From Pseudomonas sp. S35 (GTDB taxonomy: Bacteria; Pseudomonadota; Gammaproteobacteria; Pseudomonadales; Pseudomonadaceae): DNA of 64,000 nucleotides. Where the stretch lies: contig NZ_CP019431.1 of the NCBI RefSeq assembly GCF_009866765.1, forward strand, positions 2,170,001-2,234,000. The letters are read 5' to 3'. Position 1 is the stretch's first letter. Each line of letters opens with the position of its first letter. The translations under genes were made by a program, and so were the position numbers. Positions 1 through 9,228 of the stretch are shown piece by piece. Below the pieces are notes generated by a model. It had not been told where the DNA came from. It searched no databases and saw nothing but the letters and a program-made list of their open reading frames with translations.

Positions 1-528
1 TTTTCGCTTGCGGATTAAAATTATTTGAAGACATGTCCGAACGGACCTCCGTTTCTAATGGAAAGGGCCTCTAGCACATCCCTGTTTTTGACTGCCTGCT
101 GGGAGAACTGCCCGCAGTATTCATTGGGACCTTCAGCTTGATGAGCTCATTCCATCTATCCAAATACTAAAGTGGTGCCCATGCTTCTTAAAGATTTCCG
201 CCCAGGCAGGCGGGACAGGATCACATCGCAAGGATTTGCCATTGATTTTTCGGCTAGTCGCGACATTAGATCCAGTGGGGGACCGTCATTTTGATTACCG
301 GTTCATGCCGCCAGTCGCAATTTCGTGGGGCTGAAACCACCGATGCGCAGATCCCTCTGCTTAAAATACGACGGCCTCGTTCTTTGTGATACGTCGCGTG
401 TACGGATGATCAAGAACAACGGTATATCGGGTAATGACCGGCGCCGACCTATACAGCAGACTCCTCTTCAGACGCCGTCAAGCCAGACGGCTCGCAGCAC
501 AAGAATAACAATGCGCAGAGGAGCCACC
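1..528. other. Leader region upstream of the meta-cleavage operon
   Basis: No convincing gene was found here. An open frame runs into the dioxygenase from 325, but its first 68 codons resemble no dioxygenase N-terminus, and a good ribosome-binding site sits just before 529. The promoter and the AraC-type regulator's binding site for the operon that follows probably lie in this stretch. I could not pick a convincing promoter by eye. Confidence 0.5.
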
Positions 529-1431
529 ATGTCGGGCATTGATACCCTTGGCTACATCGGATTTACCGCACGCGATATCGGTGCGTGGAAGAAGTTTGCG
601 CCCGATGTGCTGGGTTTGCAGATCGGTCAAGAGTTGGAGGACGGCACATTGGTGTTGCGCGCCGACCTCCACCAGCGTCGAGTCGTCATTCATCCCGGTG
701 ATCATGATGACGTCGCTTACGTGGGTTGGGAGTGTCGCAGCAGCGAAGATTTGCACAACGTGCGGAACGCTCTGCGTGCTGCTCGGATTCCCTTCGAGGA
801 AGTACCCAACGAGGTAGCGCAAGCGCTAGCCGTGCGGGAAATGATTCGCTTCCGGGATGTCGATGGCGTGCTGATCGAAGCCCATTACGGACCTACGATA
901 CTTGCCAATCAGCCATTCGTGTCGCCGGTCGGTGCGCGCCCATTCCTGACTCAGGAACAAGGGCTGGGGCATTTGGTGCTCTCGACCACTGAATACTCCG
1001 CTCAAATCGATTTTTATGAAAAAGTGCTGGGCTTCAAGCGCACCGATTCATTGATCATTTCAGGCGTCAACTGTGAGGCGATGTTCATGCGGGTGAACGA
1101 ACGTCATCACTCCCTCGCCATCGTCGACATGCCGCCAACCCATGGCCCACGCCTGCATCACATTCTTCTGGAAATGAACTCGCTCGACGAAGTGGGTTTC
1201 GCCTATAGCCGCGCGCGTGAGGCCGGCGCGCACATCCTTATCGATCTTGGACGGCACGTTAACGACAACATGTTCTCGTTCTACGTCCTGACGCCGTCTG
1301 GCTGGTCAGTGGAAATCGGTTGGGGCGGTATCCAGATCGACGACGAAACCTGGCACGTAACTCATTACCCCACCAACAGTAGCTGGGGACACGAATTCCA
1401 TATGCCGGCTCAGTTTCAAGCGCCCAAGTAA
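529..1431 (+). CDS. Extradiol (catechol-type) ring-cleavage dioxygenase, two-domain VOC family
   Basis: This is an Fe(II)-dependent meta-cleavage enzyme of the BphC/HsaC type that opens a substituted catechol next to its hydroxyls. The 300-residue length matches two-domain type I extradiol dioxygenases. The expected iron ligands are visible: His148 (GLGHLVL), His210/211 (HHILLEM) and Glu262 (SVEIGW). The start at 529 is chosen because GAGGAG lies 6-8 bases upstream and the protein then opens like the family. It is the first gene of a tight operon with the hydrolase, hydratase, aldolase and dehydrogenase of the lower meta pathway. Because a C-C hydrolase follows, the substrate is probably a 3-substituted catechol whose ring-fission product is a ketone. 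The exact substrate cannot be read from sequence. Confidence 0.93.
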   Translation: MSGIDTLGYIGFTARDIGAWKKFAPDVLGLQIGQELEDGTLVLRADLHQRRVVIHPGDHDDVAYVGWECRSSEDLHNVRNALRAARIPFEEVPNEVAQALAVREMIRFRDVDGVLIEAHYGPTILANQPFVSPVGARPFLTQEQGLGHLVLSTTEYSAQIDFYEKVLGFKRTDSLIISGVNCEAMFMRVNERHHSLAIVDMPPTHGPRLHHILLEMNSLDEVGFAYSRAREAGAHILIDLGRHVNDNMFSFYVLTPSGWSVEIGWGGIQIDDETWHVTHYPTNSSWGHEFHMPAQFQAPK

Positions 1432-1446
1432 CGAAGGATGACCACC

Positions 1447-2292
1447 ATGACTGTTCATACAGCTGAAACTACTTCACGTTTCATTGAAGTTAATGGCCTC
1501 AATATTCATTACCACGACACCGAGGTAGGTGACCGCGTGCTGGTGATGCTGCACGGGGGAGGGCCGGGGGCGTCGGCATGGAGCAACTACCGGACCAACC
1601 TGCCGGCCTTCGCTGCCACTTACCGGGTCATCGCCTTCGACGCGCCGCACTATGGCAAATCGGACAAGCCCCTCAGTGCCTACCAGGACACGGACTTCTA
1701 TACGGAAGTTTTTGCCCAGGCGCTCGACAAGCTAGGCGTGAAACGGGCCCACTTCATCGGCAATTCCATGGGCGGCACGATCTCCATGACCATGGCGATG
1801 AAACGCCCCGATCTGGTCGCAAAGCTGGTGCTGATGGGGCCGGGCGGTTCGCCGACCATGTTCACGCCGATGATGACCGAAGGCATCAAGATCCTGGGCG
1901 CCTTCTATCAAGGCGAAGGTCCGACCCGCGAGAAGCTCGAAGCAGCGGTACGCATCATGGTGTACGACCAGTCGATGGTGACGCCTGAACTGATCGAGGC
2001 GCGATATCAGGCGGCTACTCACCCGGATCTTCTTAAGAAGCGCGAGTGGAAGGGCCATCCGATGCTCAATCTGTGGGAGCGCCTGGTCGGCTCGCCATTG
2101 CAGAACTCCACGCTGCTGATTTATGGCAAGGAGGACCGTGTCATCCCGTGGGATACCAGTTTGCTGCTGATGCGTTTGTTGCCCAACGCGAGCCTGCACG
2201 TATTTCCGCAATGCGGCCACTGGGCGCAGTTGGAAAAATCTGATGAGTTCAACACGCTGGTGCATGGTTTCCTGGGGCAGAGCGATGACTGA
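1447..2292 (+). CDS. Alpha/beta-fold C-C hydrolase of the meta-cleavage pathway (MhpC/BphD-like)
   Basis: It hydrolyses the ring-fission product to 2-hydroxypenta-2,4-dienoate plus a carboxylic acid. The oxyanion-hole motif HGGGPGAS lies near residues 36-43. The nucleophile elbow GNSMGG gives Ser108, and Asp230 (GKEDRVIPW) and His258 (CGHWAQLE) complete the triad. The length of 281 residues is normal for MhpC/BphD/HsaD. An earlier ATG at 1438 directly abuts AAGG, so it is too close to be served by it. The ATG at 1447 has AAGGA eight bases upstream and is preferred. The end overlaps the hydratase start by 8 bases, which indicates translational coupling. MhpC, BphD and HbpD types cannot be separated here. 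Confidence 0.93.
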   Translation: MTVHTAETTSRFIEVNGLNIHYHDTEVGDRVLVMLHGGGPGASAWSNYRTNLPAFAATYRVIAFDAPHYGKSDKPLSAYQDTDFYTEVFAQALDKLGVKRAHFIGNSMGGTISMTMAMKRPDLVAKLVLMGPGGSPTMFTPMMTEGIKILGAFYQGEGPTREKLEAAVRIMVYDQSMVTPELIEARYQAATHPDLLKKREWKGHPMLNLWERLVGSPLQNSTLLIYGKEDRVIPWDTSLLLMRLLPNASLHVFPQCGHWAQLEKSDEFNTLVHGFLGQSDD

Positions 2293-3067
2293 CCATTCCT
2301 CTTTGGCCCAGCGTCTGCGTGCTGCCTATCAACAGGGCCCTATTGCACCGCTGCGCGACGGCCTCGCTCCCGATGACGCGACAGGCGCGTATGAGGTGCA
2401 GGCCATAAACACTCGCTACTGGGTAGAGCAGGGCCGCCGCATCGTAGGCCGCAAGGTGGGCCTGACGTCCGTGGCGGTGCAGAAACAGTTCGGTGTGAAT
2501 CAGCCGGATTTCGGCGTTCTGTTCGAAGACATGCAACTGATCGATGGCGGGGTGCTCGACCGCGACGCCATGTTGCAGCCCAGGGCTGAAGCCGAAGTGG
2601 CGTTGGTGCTAGGGGCAGACGTGACCAGCCTCACCGCGACGCCGGACGACATCGCCGCCGCGACGCAGTACGCGTTTGCCGCGATCGAGATCGTCGACAG
2701 CCGTATCGCCGATTGGAAGATCACCTTCGCTGACACCGTCGCCGACAACGGTTCAAGCGCACGTTTCGTCCTGGGCAAGCAGGCCTGTCCACTCGACGCA
2801 CTGGATCTGTATACCTGCGGCATGGTGTTGGAAGTCAACGGAGCGGTCGCCTCGGTAGGGGCTGGTGCAGCGTGCCTGGGGCATCCGTTGAATGCCGCTG
2901 CCTGGCTGGCAAGGACCCTGGCCGCAGCCGGTGAGCCGTTGCGTGCTGGCGACGTGGTGCTAACGGGGGCGCTGGGACCGATGATCACCCTGGCCCCCGG
3001 CGACCACATCGTGGCGAAAATCGGTGGCTTGGGTGAGGTGTCGTTCACCTATGGGGAGACTGTCTGA
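2285..3067 (+). CDS. mhpD: 2-Hydroxypenta-2,4-dienoate hydratase
   Basis: It adds water to 2-hydroxypenta-2,4-dienoate to give 4-hydroxy-2-oxovalerate, the second step of the lower meta pathway. The 260-residue protein belongs to the fumarylacetoacetate-hydrolase-like hydratase/decarboxylase family (MhpD, XylJ, BphH). Typical segments are VGRKVGLTS near residue 50, [13 protein letters not shown] near 95 and VVLTGALGP near the C-terminus. The ATG at 2285 lies inside the end of the hydrolase gene. The stop overlaps the next ATG in a TGATG arrangement. Its close relative 4-oxalocrotonate decarboxylase has the same fold. The hydratase assignment is preferred because a hydrolase precedes it and no oxalocrotonate branch genes are present. 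Confidence 0.92.
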   Translation: MTDHSSLAQRLRAAYQQGPIAPLRDGLAPDDATGAYEVQAINTRYWVEQGRRIVGRKVGLTSVAVQKQFGVNQPDFGVLFEDMQLIDGGVLDRDAMLQPRAEAEVALVLGADVTSLTATPDDIAAATQYAFAAIEIVDSRIADWKITFADTVADNGSSARFVLGKQACPLDALDLYTCGMVLEVNGAVASVGAGAACLGHPLNAAAWLARTLAAAGEPLRAGDVVLTGALGPMITLAPGDHIVAKIGGLGEVSFTYGETV

Positions 3068-4005
3068 TGAAAACCGCCAAAGTAGCGATCATCGGCTCGG
3101 GCAATATCGGCACTGACCTGATGATCAAGATAATGCGCAACGCCAAGTATCTTGAAATGGTCGCCATGGTCGGCATCGACCCAAGCTCCGACGGCCTGGC
3201 TCGCGCAGCTCGACTGGGTATCGCTACCACCCATGAGGGCGTGGAAGGCTTGGCTCGCCTTCCGGTCTTTCAGGATATAGATTTCGTTTTCGATGCCACC
3301 TCGGCCGGTGCCCACATCAAGAACGATGCCTTTCTGCGTCGCATCAAGCCGGGTATTCGTCTGATTGACCTGACGCCAGCTGCCATCGGCCCGTACTGCG
3401 TGCCGGTGGTGAACCTGGAGCAAAACCTGGGTCAGCTCAACGTCAACATGGTGACCTGCGGCGGCCAGGCCACCATCCCGATGGTGGCGGCGGTGTCTCG
3501 CGTGGCCAAAGTGCATTACGCCGAGATCATCGCCTCGATCGCCAGCAAATCCGCCGGCCCTGGCACGCGCGCCAATATCGATGAGTTCACCGAGACTACC
3601 AGCAAGGCCATCGAGGTTATCGGTGGCGCGGCCAAGGGCAAGGCGATCATCATCATGAATCCGGCCGAGCCACCAGTGATGATGCGAGACACGGTGTTCG
3701 TGCTCAGCGAAGCAGCGGATCAGTCCAGGGTCTGCGCCAGCATCGAGGAAATGGCCGCCGCCGTGCAGATCTATGTACCGGGCTATCGCCTCAAGCAGAA
3801 GGTGCAGTTCGACGTGATTCCCGATTCAGCACCCCTGTGCATCCCCGGCCACGGCCGATTCAGCGGGCTGAAAACGTCGATCTTCCTCGAAGTGGAAGGC
3901 GCCGCTCATTATCTGCCGGCGTACGCCGGTAACCTCGACATCATGACCTCCGCCGCGCTGGCGACCGCCGAGCGCATGGCCCAGTCGATGGGAGTCTCGG
4001 CATGA
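3067..4005 (+). CDS. mhpF: Acetaldehyde dehydrogenase (acylating)
   Basis: It converts acetaldehyde, NAD+ and CoA to acetyl-CoA and works in a complex with the next gene's aldolase, which passes acetaldehyde through a channel. The 312-residue length equals that of MhpF/DmpF/BphJ. The N-terminal Rossmann motif GSGNIGTDL lies at residues 11-19, and the catalytic-cysteine region reads [10 protein letters not shown] near residue 130. The gene is coupled on both sides, by TGATG with the hydratase and by an ATGA overlap with the aldolase. This is the canonical hydratase-dehydrogenase-aldolase order of meta-cleavage operons. Confidence 0.96.
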   Translation: MKTAKVAIIGSGNIGTDLMIKIMRNAKYLEMVAMVGIDPSSDGLARAARLGIATTHEGVEGLARLPVFQDIDFVFDATSAGAHIKNDAFLRRIKPGIRLIDLTPAAIGPYCVPVVNLEQNLGQLNVNMVTCGGQATIPMVAAVSRVAKVHYAEIIASIASKSAGPGTRANIDEFTETTSKAIEVIGGAAKGKAIIIMNPAEPPVMMRDTVFVLSEAADQSRVCASIEEMAAAVQIYVPGYRLKQKVQFDVIPDSAPLCIPGHGRFSGLKTSIFLEVEGAAHYLPAYAGNLDIMTSAALATAERMAQSMGVSA

Positions 4006-5042
4006 GCAAGAAACTCTATATTTCCGACGTGACCTTGCGCGATGGCTGCCACGCGATCCGTCACCAGTACTCGATCCAGAACGTGCAGGATATCGCTCGC
4101 GCGTTGGATAAGGCCCGTGTCGATTCTATCGAGGTGACCCACGGCGATGGCCTGCAAGGTTCCAGCTTCAACTACGGCTTCGGCGCGCACAGTGATCTGG
4201 AATGGATCGAAGCGGCTGCCGACGTCATCGATCATGCGCGTATTGCGGTGCTGCTGCTGCCGGGCATCGGCACCGTGCACGACCTCAAGGCCGCTTACGA
4301 GGCCGGCGCCCGCACCGTGCGCGTGGCCACCCATTGCACCGAAGCGGACGTTTCCAGGCAGCACATCGAGTACGCCCGTTCGCTTGGCATGGACACCGTC
4401 GGTTTCCTCATGATGAGCCACATGATTCCGCCCGAGGAGCTGGCCCGTCAGGGCAAGCTGATGGAAAGCTACGGCGCGCAGTGCATCTACATGGCCGACT
4501 CCGGGGGCGCCATGAACATGAACGACATCCGCGACCGCATGCGAGCTTTCAAGGCGACGCTGAATCCCGAAACCCAGACAGGTATGCACGCACACCACAA
4601 CCTCAGCCTGGGCGTGGCGAACTCCATTGTGGCGGTGGAGGAGGGCTGCGACCGCGTCGACGCCAGCTTGGCCGGTATGGGCGCCGGTGCTGGTAACGCG
4701 CCTCTGGAGGTCTTCATCGCCGCAGCAGAGCGGATGGGCTGGAACCACGGAACCGAGCTGTATCAGCTGATGGATGCCGCTGATGACTTGGTGCGCCCGC
4801 TGCAGGATCGCCCGGTGCGTGTTGACCGGGAAACGCTCGGCCTGGGTTATGCCGGCGTCTACTCCAGTTTCCTGCGCCATGCCGAAGTGGCTGCCGAGAA
4901 GTACGGGGTCAAGACCCTCGACATTCTCGTCGAACTGGGCAAGCGGCGGCTGGTGGGTGGTCAGGAGGACATGATTGTCGACGTGGCGCTGGATCTGCTG
5001 AAAAACAGAGCCTCAACCACCGTGCATAGCCGGCCGGGCTGA
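4002..5042 (+). CDS. mhpE: 4-Hydroxy-2-oxovalerate aldolase
   Basis: It splits 4-hydroxy-2-oxovalerate into pyruvate and acetaldehyde and pairs with the acylating acetaldehyde dehydrogenase. The 346-residue protein shows the HMGL-like TIM-barrel start [14 protein letters not shown] (residues 9-22), which carries the metal-binding Asp and the catalytic Arg. The second metal site is the HAHHNLSLG segment near residue 200, followed by the [13 protein letters not shown] loop. The start overlaps the previous stop by four bases. About 70 bases separate its end from the monooxygenase gene. Length and motifs match DmpG/MhpE/BphI throughout. Confidence 0.96.
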   Translation: MSKKLYISDVTLRDGCHAIRHQYSIQNVQDIARALDKARVDSIEVTHGDGLQGSSFNYGFGAHSDLEWIEAAADVIDHARIAVLLLPGIGTVHDLKAAYEAGARTVRVATHCTEADVSRQHIEYARSLGMDTVGFLMMSHMIPPEELARQGKLMESYGAQCIYMADSGGAMNMNDIRDRMRAFKATLNPETQTGMHAHHNLSLGVANSIVAVEEGCDRVDASLAGMGAGAGNAPLEVFIAAAERMGWNHGTELYQLMDAADDLVRPLQDRPVRVDRETLGLGYAGVYSSFLRHAEVAAEKYGVKTLDILVELGKRRLVGGQEDMIVDVALDLLKNRASTTVHSRPG

Positions 5043-5110
5043 TCTTCAGACCGTACTTTTTTAGAAATCCCGCTACGGGAAAAAACAACAAAATGAATAG
5101 GAACTCGGTA

Positions 5111-6949
5111 ATGAACAATTCTACCGTGAAGGCTCCGTACGACTTGCGTACACCCGTTCTGATCGCGGGGGCCGGCCCGGCGGGGCTGACCCTCTCCCTG
5201 GCGCTCAGTCGATATGGTGTTCCACATATTCTCCTGGAGATGTTTCCTGGGGCCGCCCATACACCACGTGCGCACATCACCAATCAGCGCACCATGGAAA
5301 TCTTCCGCGACCTCGGCATCGAAGAGGCGGTGAAAGCCAAGGCGACTCCAGCAGAGGGCATGTGGAGCAACGCCTGGATCACCACCATGGCAGGCCCGGA
5401 AGTGTATCGCTCCGAAGCATGGGGCGCCGGGGAAGAACACGCTGCACGTTACGCTCAAGCGAGCCCCTGCGGCATGTGCAATATCTCGCAGAACATCATG
5501 GAGCCGGTGTTGATCGAGGCCATCGAGGACGCGGGTGTCGCCGATCTTCGCTTCAGTCACAAGCTCGAGTCCTTTGTGCAGGATGCGCAAGGCGTAACTG
5601 CAACGGTTGTCGAAGTAGACAGTGGCGTGAGCTACACGGTACGTGCCGATTACCTGCTCGGGGCGGACGGTGCGCGCAGCAAGGTGGCCCAGCAGCTGGC
5701 CCTGCCGTTCGAAGGGCAGATGGGCGTAGGCGGCGATGCGGGGATCGGGGAGGTCATCTACGTCTGGTTCAAGGGGGATCTGGCGCGTTATTGCGCTCAT
5801 CGTCCGGGCACCATGTTCTGGTCTACCGACATGCATAACGGAGCAACCTTTGTCAACGTCGCCCCCTGGGACGAGTGGATCGCCGGCTGGAACATGCCGC
5901 CTGGCATGACCTTCGATGGCGATGCCGAGGCCCTGCGCAACCGGGTGCAATCCGCTATCGGTGACAGCACCGTGGACATCGTGATCAAGGGGGTGTCGCG
6001 CTGGACTATGAATAAAATGTGGGCCACCCGCTACGGCGAAGGGCGGGTGTGGTGCATGGGCGACGCAGTCCATCGTCATCCTCCGATGAACGGCCTCGGT
6101 TCCAACACGTCGGTGGCTGACGGCTACAACCTGGCCTGGAAACTCAAACTCCTGTTGGAGGGCAAAGCCGGGCCCGAACTGCTTCAGAGCTACGAACTGG
6201 AGCGCCAGCCGGTGGGCGAGCGTATCGTCAACCGTGCCTGGGATTCGGCAATGGGCTTCTGGGGCCGCTTCTATTCCGAGTTCCTGGGTGTCAGCCCTGG
6301 CGCCACGCCGGACGAGGTCAAGCGTTCCCTGCTCCAACTGCATGAGGATAGCCCGGAAGGTGATGCCCGCCGGGCCGGTTTCGAACGGCTCAAACAGGAA
6401 GTGCTGAACCCTGCTTTTAACGCCTTGGGGATCGAGTTGGGCTATCGCTATCGGGCTGGCGCGCGGGTGGACGACGGTTCGCCGGAGCCGCAAGTTGATG
6501 GCCATCCTGACGTTGCCTACACACCAACGACCTGGCCTGGCGCGCGTCTGCCGCACGCATGGGTCGAGAAGGGGCGGCGACGTATCTCCACGCTGGATCT
6601 GGTCGGACGCGGTCAGTTCGTACTGCTCACCGGCCGCGGCGGCAGTGCCTGGTTCGAGGCGGCGCAAGCCGTCCTGCTCGACACCGGTGTGCAGCTGAAC
6701 GTCATACAGATCGATAGCCGTTTTGGCGCCGTGCGTGATCCCCTGGGCTATTGGGCGCGTATGCGCGGTACGGGTAGCGATGGCGCCGTCCTGGTCAGGC
6801 CGGACGGGCATGTTGCCTGGCGCGCGCAGAGCTCGGCCGGCGCCGCGCAATTACCGTCGGTCATGGCGCAATTGCTCGATACGGCGCATGCGTCGGATAG
6901 CGAGCAGTTGCTGCAGCGCCCTGACCTTGCGCTCGCAGCGCACGGTTGA
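5111..6949 (+). CDS. FAD-dependent phenol-type monooxygenase (TfdB/HbpA-like)
   Basis: This is a class A flavoprotein hydroxylase expected to convert a substituted phenol to the catechol cleaved by the dioxygenase at 529. GAGPAG at residues 20-25 binds the FAD ADP moiety. The stretch TPRAHITNQRTMEIFRDLG and the second FAD motif GDAVHRHPPMNGLGSNTS near residue 315 closely resemble TfdB (2,4-dichlorophenol hydroxylase). The C-terminal 170 residues fit the thioredoxin-like domain of phenol hydroxylases. The total of about 612 residues is normal for that group. ATG 5111 has AGGA eight bases upstream; ATG 5093, six codons earlier and in frame, is an alternative. The substrate might be a chloro-, alkyl- or arylphenol. 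The operon holds a C-C hydrolase and no chlorocatechol genes, which favours alkyl- or arylphenols. Confidence 0.9.
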   Translation: MNNSTVKAPYDLRTPVLIAGAGPAGLTLSLALSRYGVPHILLEMFPGAAHTPRAHITNQRTMEIFRDLGIEEAVKAKATPAEGMWSNAWITTMAGPEVYRSEAWGAGEEHAARYAQASPCGMCNISQNIMEPVLIEAIEDAGVADLRFSHKLESFVQDAQGVTATVVEVDSGVSYTVRADYLLGADGARSKVAQQLALPFEGQMGVGGDAGIGEVIYVWFKGDLARYCAHRPGTMFWSTDMHNGATFVNVAPWDEWIAGWNMPPGMTFDGDAEALRNRVQSAIGDSTVDIVIKGVSRWTMNKMWATRYGEGRVWCMGDAVHRHPPMNGLGSNTSVADGYNLAWKLKLLLEGKAGPELLQSYELERQPVGERIVNRAWDSAMGFWGRFYSEFLGVSPGATPDEVKRSLLQLHEDSPEGDARRAGFERLKQEVLNPAFNALGIELGYRYRAGARVDDGSPEPQVDGHPDVAYTPTTWPGARLPHAWVEKGRRRISTLDLVGRGQFVLLTGRGGSAWFEAAQAVLLDTGVQLNVIQIDSRFGAVRDPLGYWARMRGTGSDGAVLVRPDGHVAWRAQSSAGAAQLPSVMAQLLDTAHASDSEQLLQRPDLALAAHG

Positions 6950-6963
6950 ACCTGGAGAGCCTG

Positions 6964-7935
6964 ATGATGAGCAGTAAAACCTTGGTCGACGCTTGGATCG
7001 ATGTCCACGCGCACTTCAGCCCGCCGCGCTCGGTCGAACAACGCTCGGCGATGTGGCAGGCCCTGCAACAGGATCATTGGTCTGGTGAGCAGCCACCGGA
7101 CTGGTCGCTGGACGAGCGTCTTGCCTACATGGACAAGGTCGGCATCAGCATGCAGATGCTCAGCTCGGTGCCGACCAACCATGCGGCGCTGGAAGCGAGC
7201 AACCGCTACGGCGCCGAATGGGTAGCCCGACACCCGGCTCGTTTCGGCCTGCTGGCCGGCCTGCCCACCGACGATGCCGAGGCCGCCCTGCGGGAACTGG
7301 CCCGGGCCGAAGCCTTGGATGCCGATGGGTTTGCGGTGTACTGCCAGTACAACGGCGTATTCCTCTCCGATCCGCGCCTGGAATCGCTTTGGGCCGCGCT
7401 CGATGAGCGCGCAGCGGTGGTATTCGTACACCCTGACCACGCCGTACCGGGGCAGTTCTCCCGACCCGGCGTATTGCTGGAGGTCGCCTACCAGACCGCC
7501 AGCGTTATCACCGACATGCTCTATGCCGAGGTGTTCAGGCGCTACCCGTCGATCCGCTTCATCCTCGCCCATTGTGGAGGTGCGCTGCCGGCGTTGTCGG
7601 GACGTCTGATTCTGCTCGGCAATGAGTCTTGGGTGCCTAACCCGCAGCGAATATCGCAGAAGGAGATGCGCGAGCAACTGGCGGCGCTGTACCTGGACAC
7701 CGCGATGACCGGATCACAGCAGAGCCTGTCGGCGGGTCTTGCGATGACATGCGCCGAACACTTGGTGTACGGCTCGGATTGCGGAGCACCCTGCACGACC
7801 GAGCACACGGCCATCGTCAATATTGAGCAGTTGCTGGCGTTCAGCGGGCTACGGCGCGAGCAGATTGAGCAGATCGGCCGCAATGCCTTGGCGTTATTCC
7901 CAAAAGCCGCACTGAGGATCCAAGACGCGCAATAA
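6964..7935 (+). CDS. Amidohydrolase-family protein (ACMSD-like decarboxylase/hydrolase)
   Basis: This protein belongs to the amidohydrolase_2 branch that includes alpha-amino-carboxymuconate-semialdehyde decarboxylase and aromatic acid decarboxylases. The metal-binding DVHAHF lies near residue 13. Further metal or catalytic positions are VHPDH near 155, AHCGGALP near 205 and YGSDCGAP near 270. The length of 323 residues is typical. It has its own GGAG seven bases before ATG 6964 and follows the monooxygenase by 14 bases, so it is in the operon. Its step is unclear. It could decarboxylate a hydroxybenzoate-like precursor to the phenol, or act on a ring-fission side product. Such a gene is not part of the standard phenol or hydroxybiphenyl pathway. 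Confidence 0.82.
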   Translation: MMSSKTLVDAWIDVHAHFSPPRSVEQRSAMWQALQQDHWSGEQPPDWSLDERLAYMDKVGISMQMLSSVPTNHAALEASNRYGAEWVARHPARFGLLAGLPTDDAEAALRELARAEALDADGFAVYCQYNGVFLSDPRLESLWAALDERAAVVFVHPDHAVPGQFSRPGVLLEVAYQTASVITDMLYAEVFRRYPSIRFILAHCGGALPALSGRLILLGNESWVPNPQRISQKEMREQLAALYLDTAMTGSQQSLSAGLAMTCAEHLVYGSDCGAPCTTEHTAIVNIEQLLAFSGLRREQIEQIGRNALALFPKAALRIQDAQ

Positions 7936-8052
7936 CGGGCGGTTAACGATACCGGGCAAGCTGTAGCGAGGTGTTTCACGACGCTTCGCTGTTGGTCTCC
8001 AATGCCGGTGACCGTTGCAACAAAAACAACAATAATAATCGAGGCAACTTCC

Positions 8053-9024
8053 ATGCGTGTACAACCCACACTACGTTTCGTTCCTGCTTTGGCTGGGCTG
8101 ACGGCCGCCTTCATGATGAGCACCGCGCTGGCCGGCGAGACAGCCGTCTATGGTGGCCCCATCGGGGGGACCGACATCGGCGCCGCTTATCTGCCCCCGC
8201 AGCCAGGACTTTATATGGGCGCCGGTTACATCGGCGTGACCTCCGACGACTTTCGGGACGTCAACGGTGACAAGGTGCCGCTCGACACCGGTTTCGATGC
8301 GTCGGCGGGCGTGGTCGGATTCAACTACGTCTACGACACCAAGATCTTCGGCGGCAACATCGCTACCTCGGCACAGTTCGGCTACGGTCGCCGCTGCATT
8401 CGTTTTGGTGAGCGCCATTGCAGTTCGGGCACCGCCGATATCTACAGCGACCTGTTTTTTTGGAGTAAATACTTGGGCGGGGGCGAGGCGGGTAACCCCG
8501 GACTGGCGCCGTTGCCGTACGGCCTTACCGTCGGTGGTGGCCTTGGCGTTACCATGCCCACGGGACGCTATGACAAGCACGAACCGGTCAATACCGGTGG
8601 CAACACTTGGATCGTTTCGCCGAACCTGGCCGTGAGCTACCTGACCGGTCCGAAGTATTCGTTGGGGGGCGATGGCACCGAATTCAGCGCTCGGCTGTTT
8701 TACTCGATGCCGCAAAAAAACCGTGACACCGATTTCGACGCCGGGACAGTGGTCAACGTGGATTGGGCGATTACCGAGCGTTATGGAAATTGGCAGGTCG
8801 GTCTCGCCGGGCAGCAAGCCAAACAGATAGACGGTGACAAGCTGCCCAATGGTCTGCGAACCAATGACAGCAAGTTCTCGTCAGGTTCGGTCGGTCCGGT
8901 GGTCAGCGTGTTTCTGCCGAGCCTCGGTAGCCAACTCAAGGTAAAAGCGGCTGCCAATTACGATGCAGAAAACACCTTCTCAGGTTACAGCCTGGTGATG
9001 ATCATGGGTTGGAAAGTCTTCTGA
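8053..9024 (+). CDS. Outer-membrane protein of the phenol-degradation MetA/SphA type
   Basis: This is a probable beta-barrel for uptake of a hydrophobic aromatic across the outer membrane. A signal peptide occupies residues 1-27 (hydrophobic core FVPALAGLTAAFMM, cleavage near STALA-GE). The rest is rich in Gly, aromatic residues and alternating strands, with segments such as YGLTVGGGLGVTMPTGRYD, a hallmark of the phenol MetA-deg family. It ends in a short strand terminating in Phe, as expected for barrel insertion. ATG 8053 is chosen because the signal peptide follows directly; an in-frame ATG at 8002 would bury it. The gene follows the amidohydrolase by 117 bases and precedes a strong hairpin, so it is probably the last gene of the operon. 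Confidence 0.85.
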   Translation: MRVQPTLRFVPALAGLTAAFMMSTALAGETAVYGGPIGGTDIGAAYLPPQPGLYMGAGYIGVTSDDFRDVNGDKVPLDTGFDASAGVVGFNYVYDTKIFGGNIATSAQFGYGRRCIRFGERHCSSGTADIYSDLFFWSKYLGGGEAGNPGLAPLPYGLTVGGGLGVTMPTGRYDKHEPVNTGGNTWIVSPNLAVSYLTGPKYSLGGDGTEFSARLFYSMPQKNRDTDFDAGTVVNVDWAITERYGNWQVGLAGQQAKQIDGDKLPNGLRTNDSKFSSGSVGPVVSVFLPSLGSQLKVKAAANYDAENTFSGYSLVMIMGWKVF

Positions 9025-9045
9025 GGCCATCTGCGCCACGTTTCT

Positions 9046-9080
9046 CGACAAAGCCGGTGCCACAGTCGCCGGCTTTGTCG
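9046..9080 (+). terminator. Hairpin terminator after the meta-cleavage operon
   Basis: A perfect 12-base stem (CGACAAAGCCGG paired with CCGGCTTTGTCG) surrounds an 11-base loop 22 bases after the porin stop. There is no immediate T tract, but TTTTT occurs about 19 bases downstream. Confidence 0.6.
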
Positions 9081-9228
9081 TGCGCGTGCCTGGCGACTTT
9101 TTCCATGGACATCGGAGGAGCGTATCGCTGAAAAGCTGATGGACGCCTTTGCGGCGGTGCGTTAGTTTGACGTAACAATAATAAACAGGCACTTGATGCC
9201 TCGCTGCTGTCGCAGCTGGAGAAAGCGT

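Noticed and set aside
4961..6850. Long 629-codon open frame on the minus strand across the monooxygenase gene
   Set aside because: It mirrors the high-GC coding frame of the monooxygenase, shows no protein-like motifs and would overlap it entirely.
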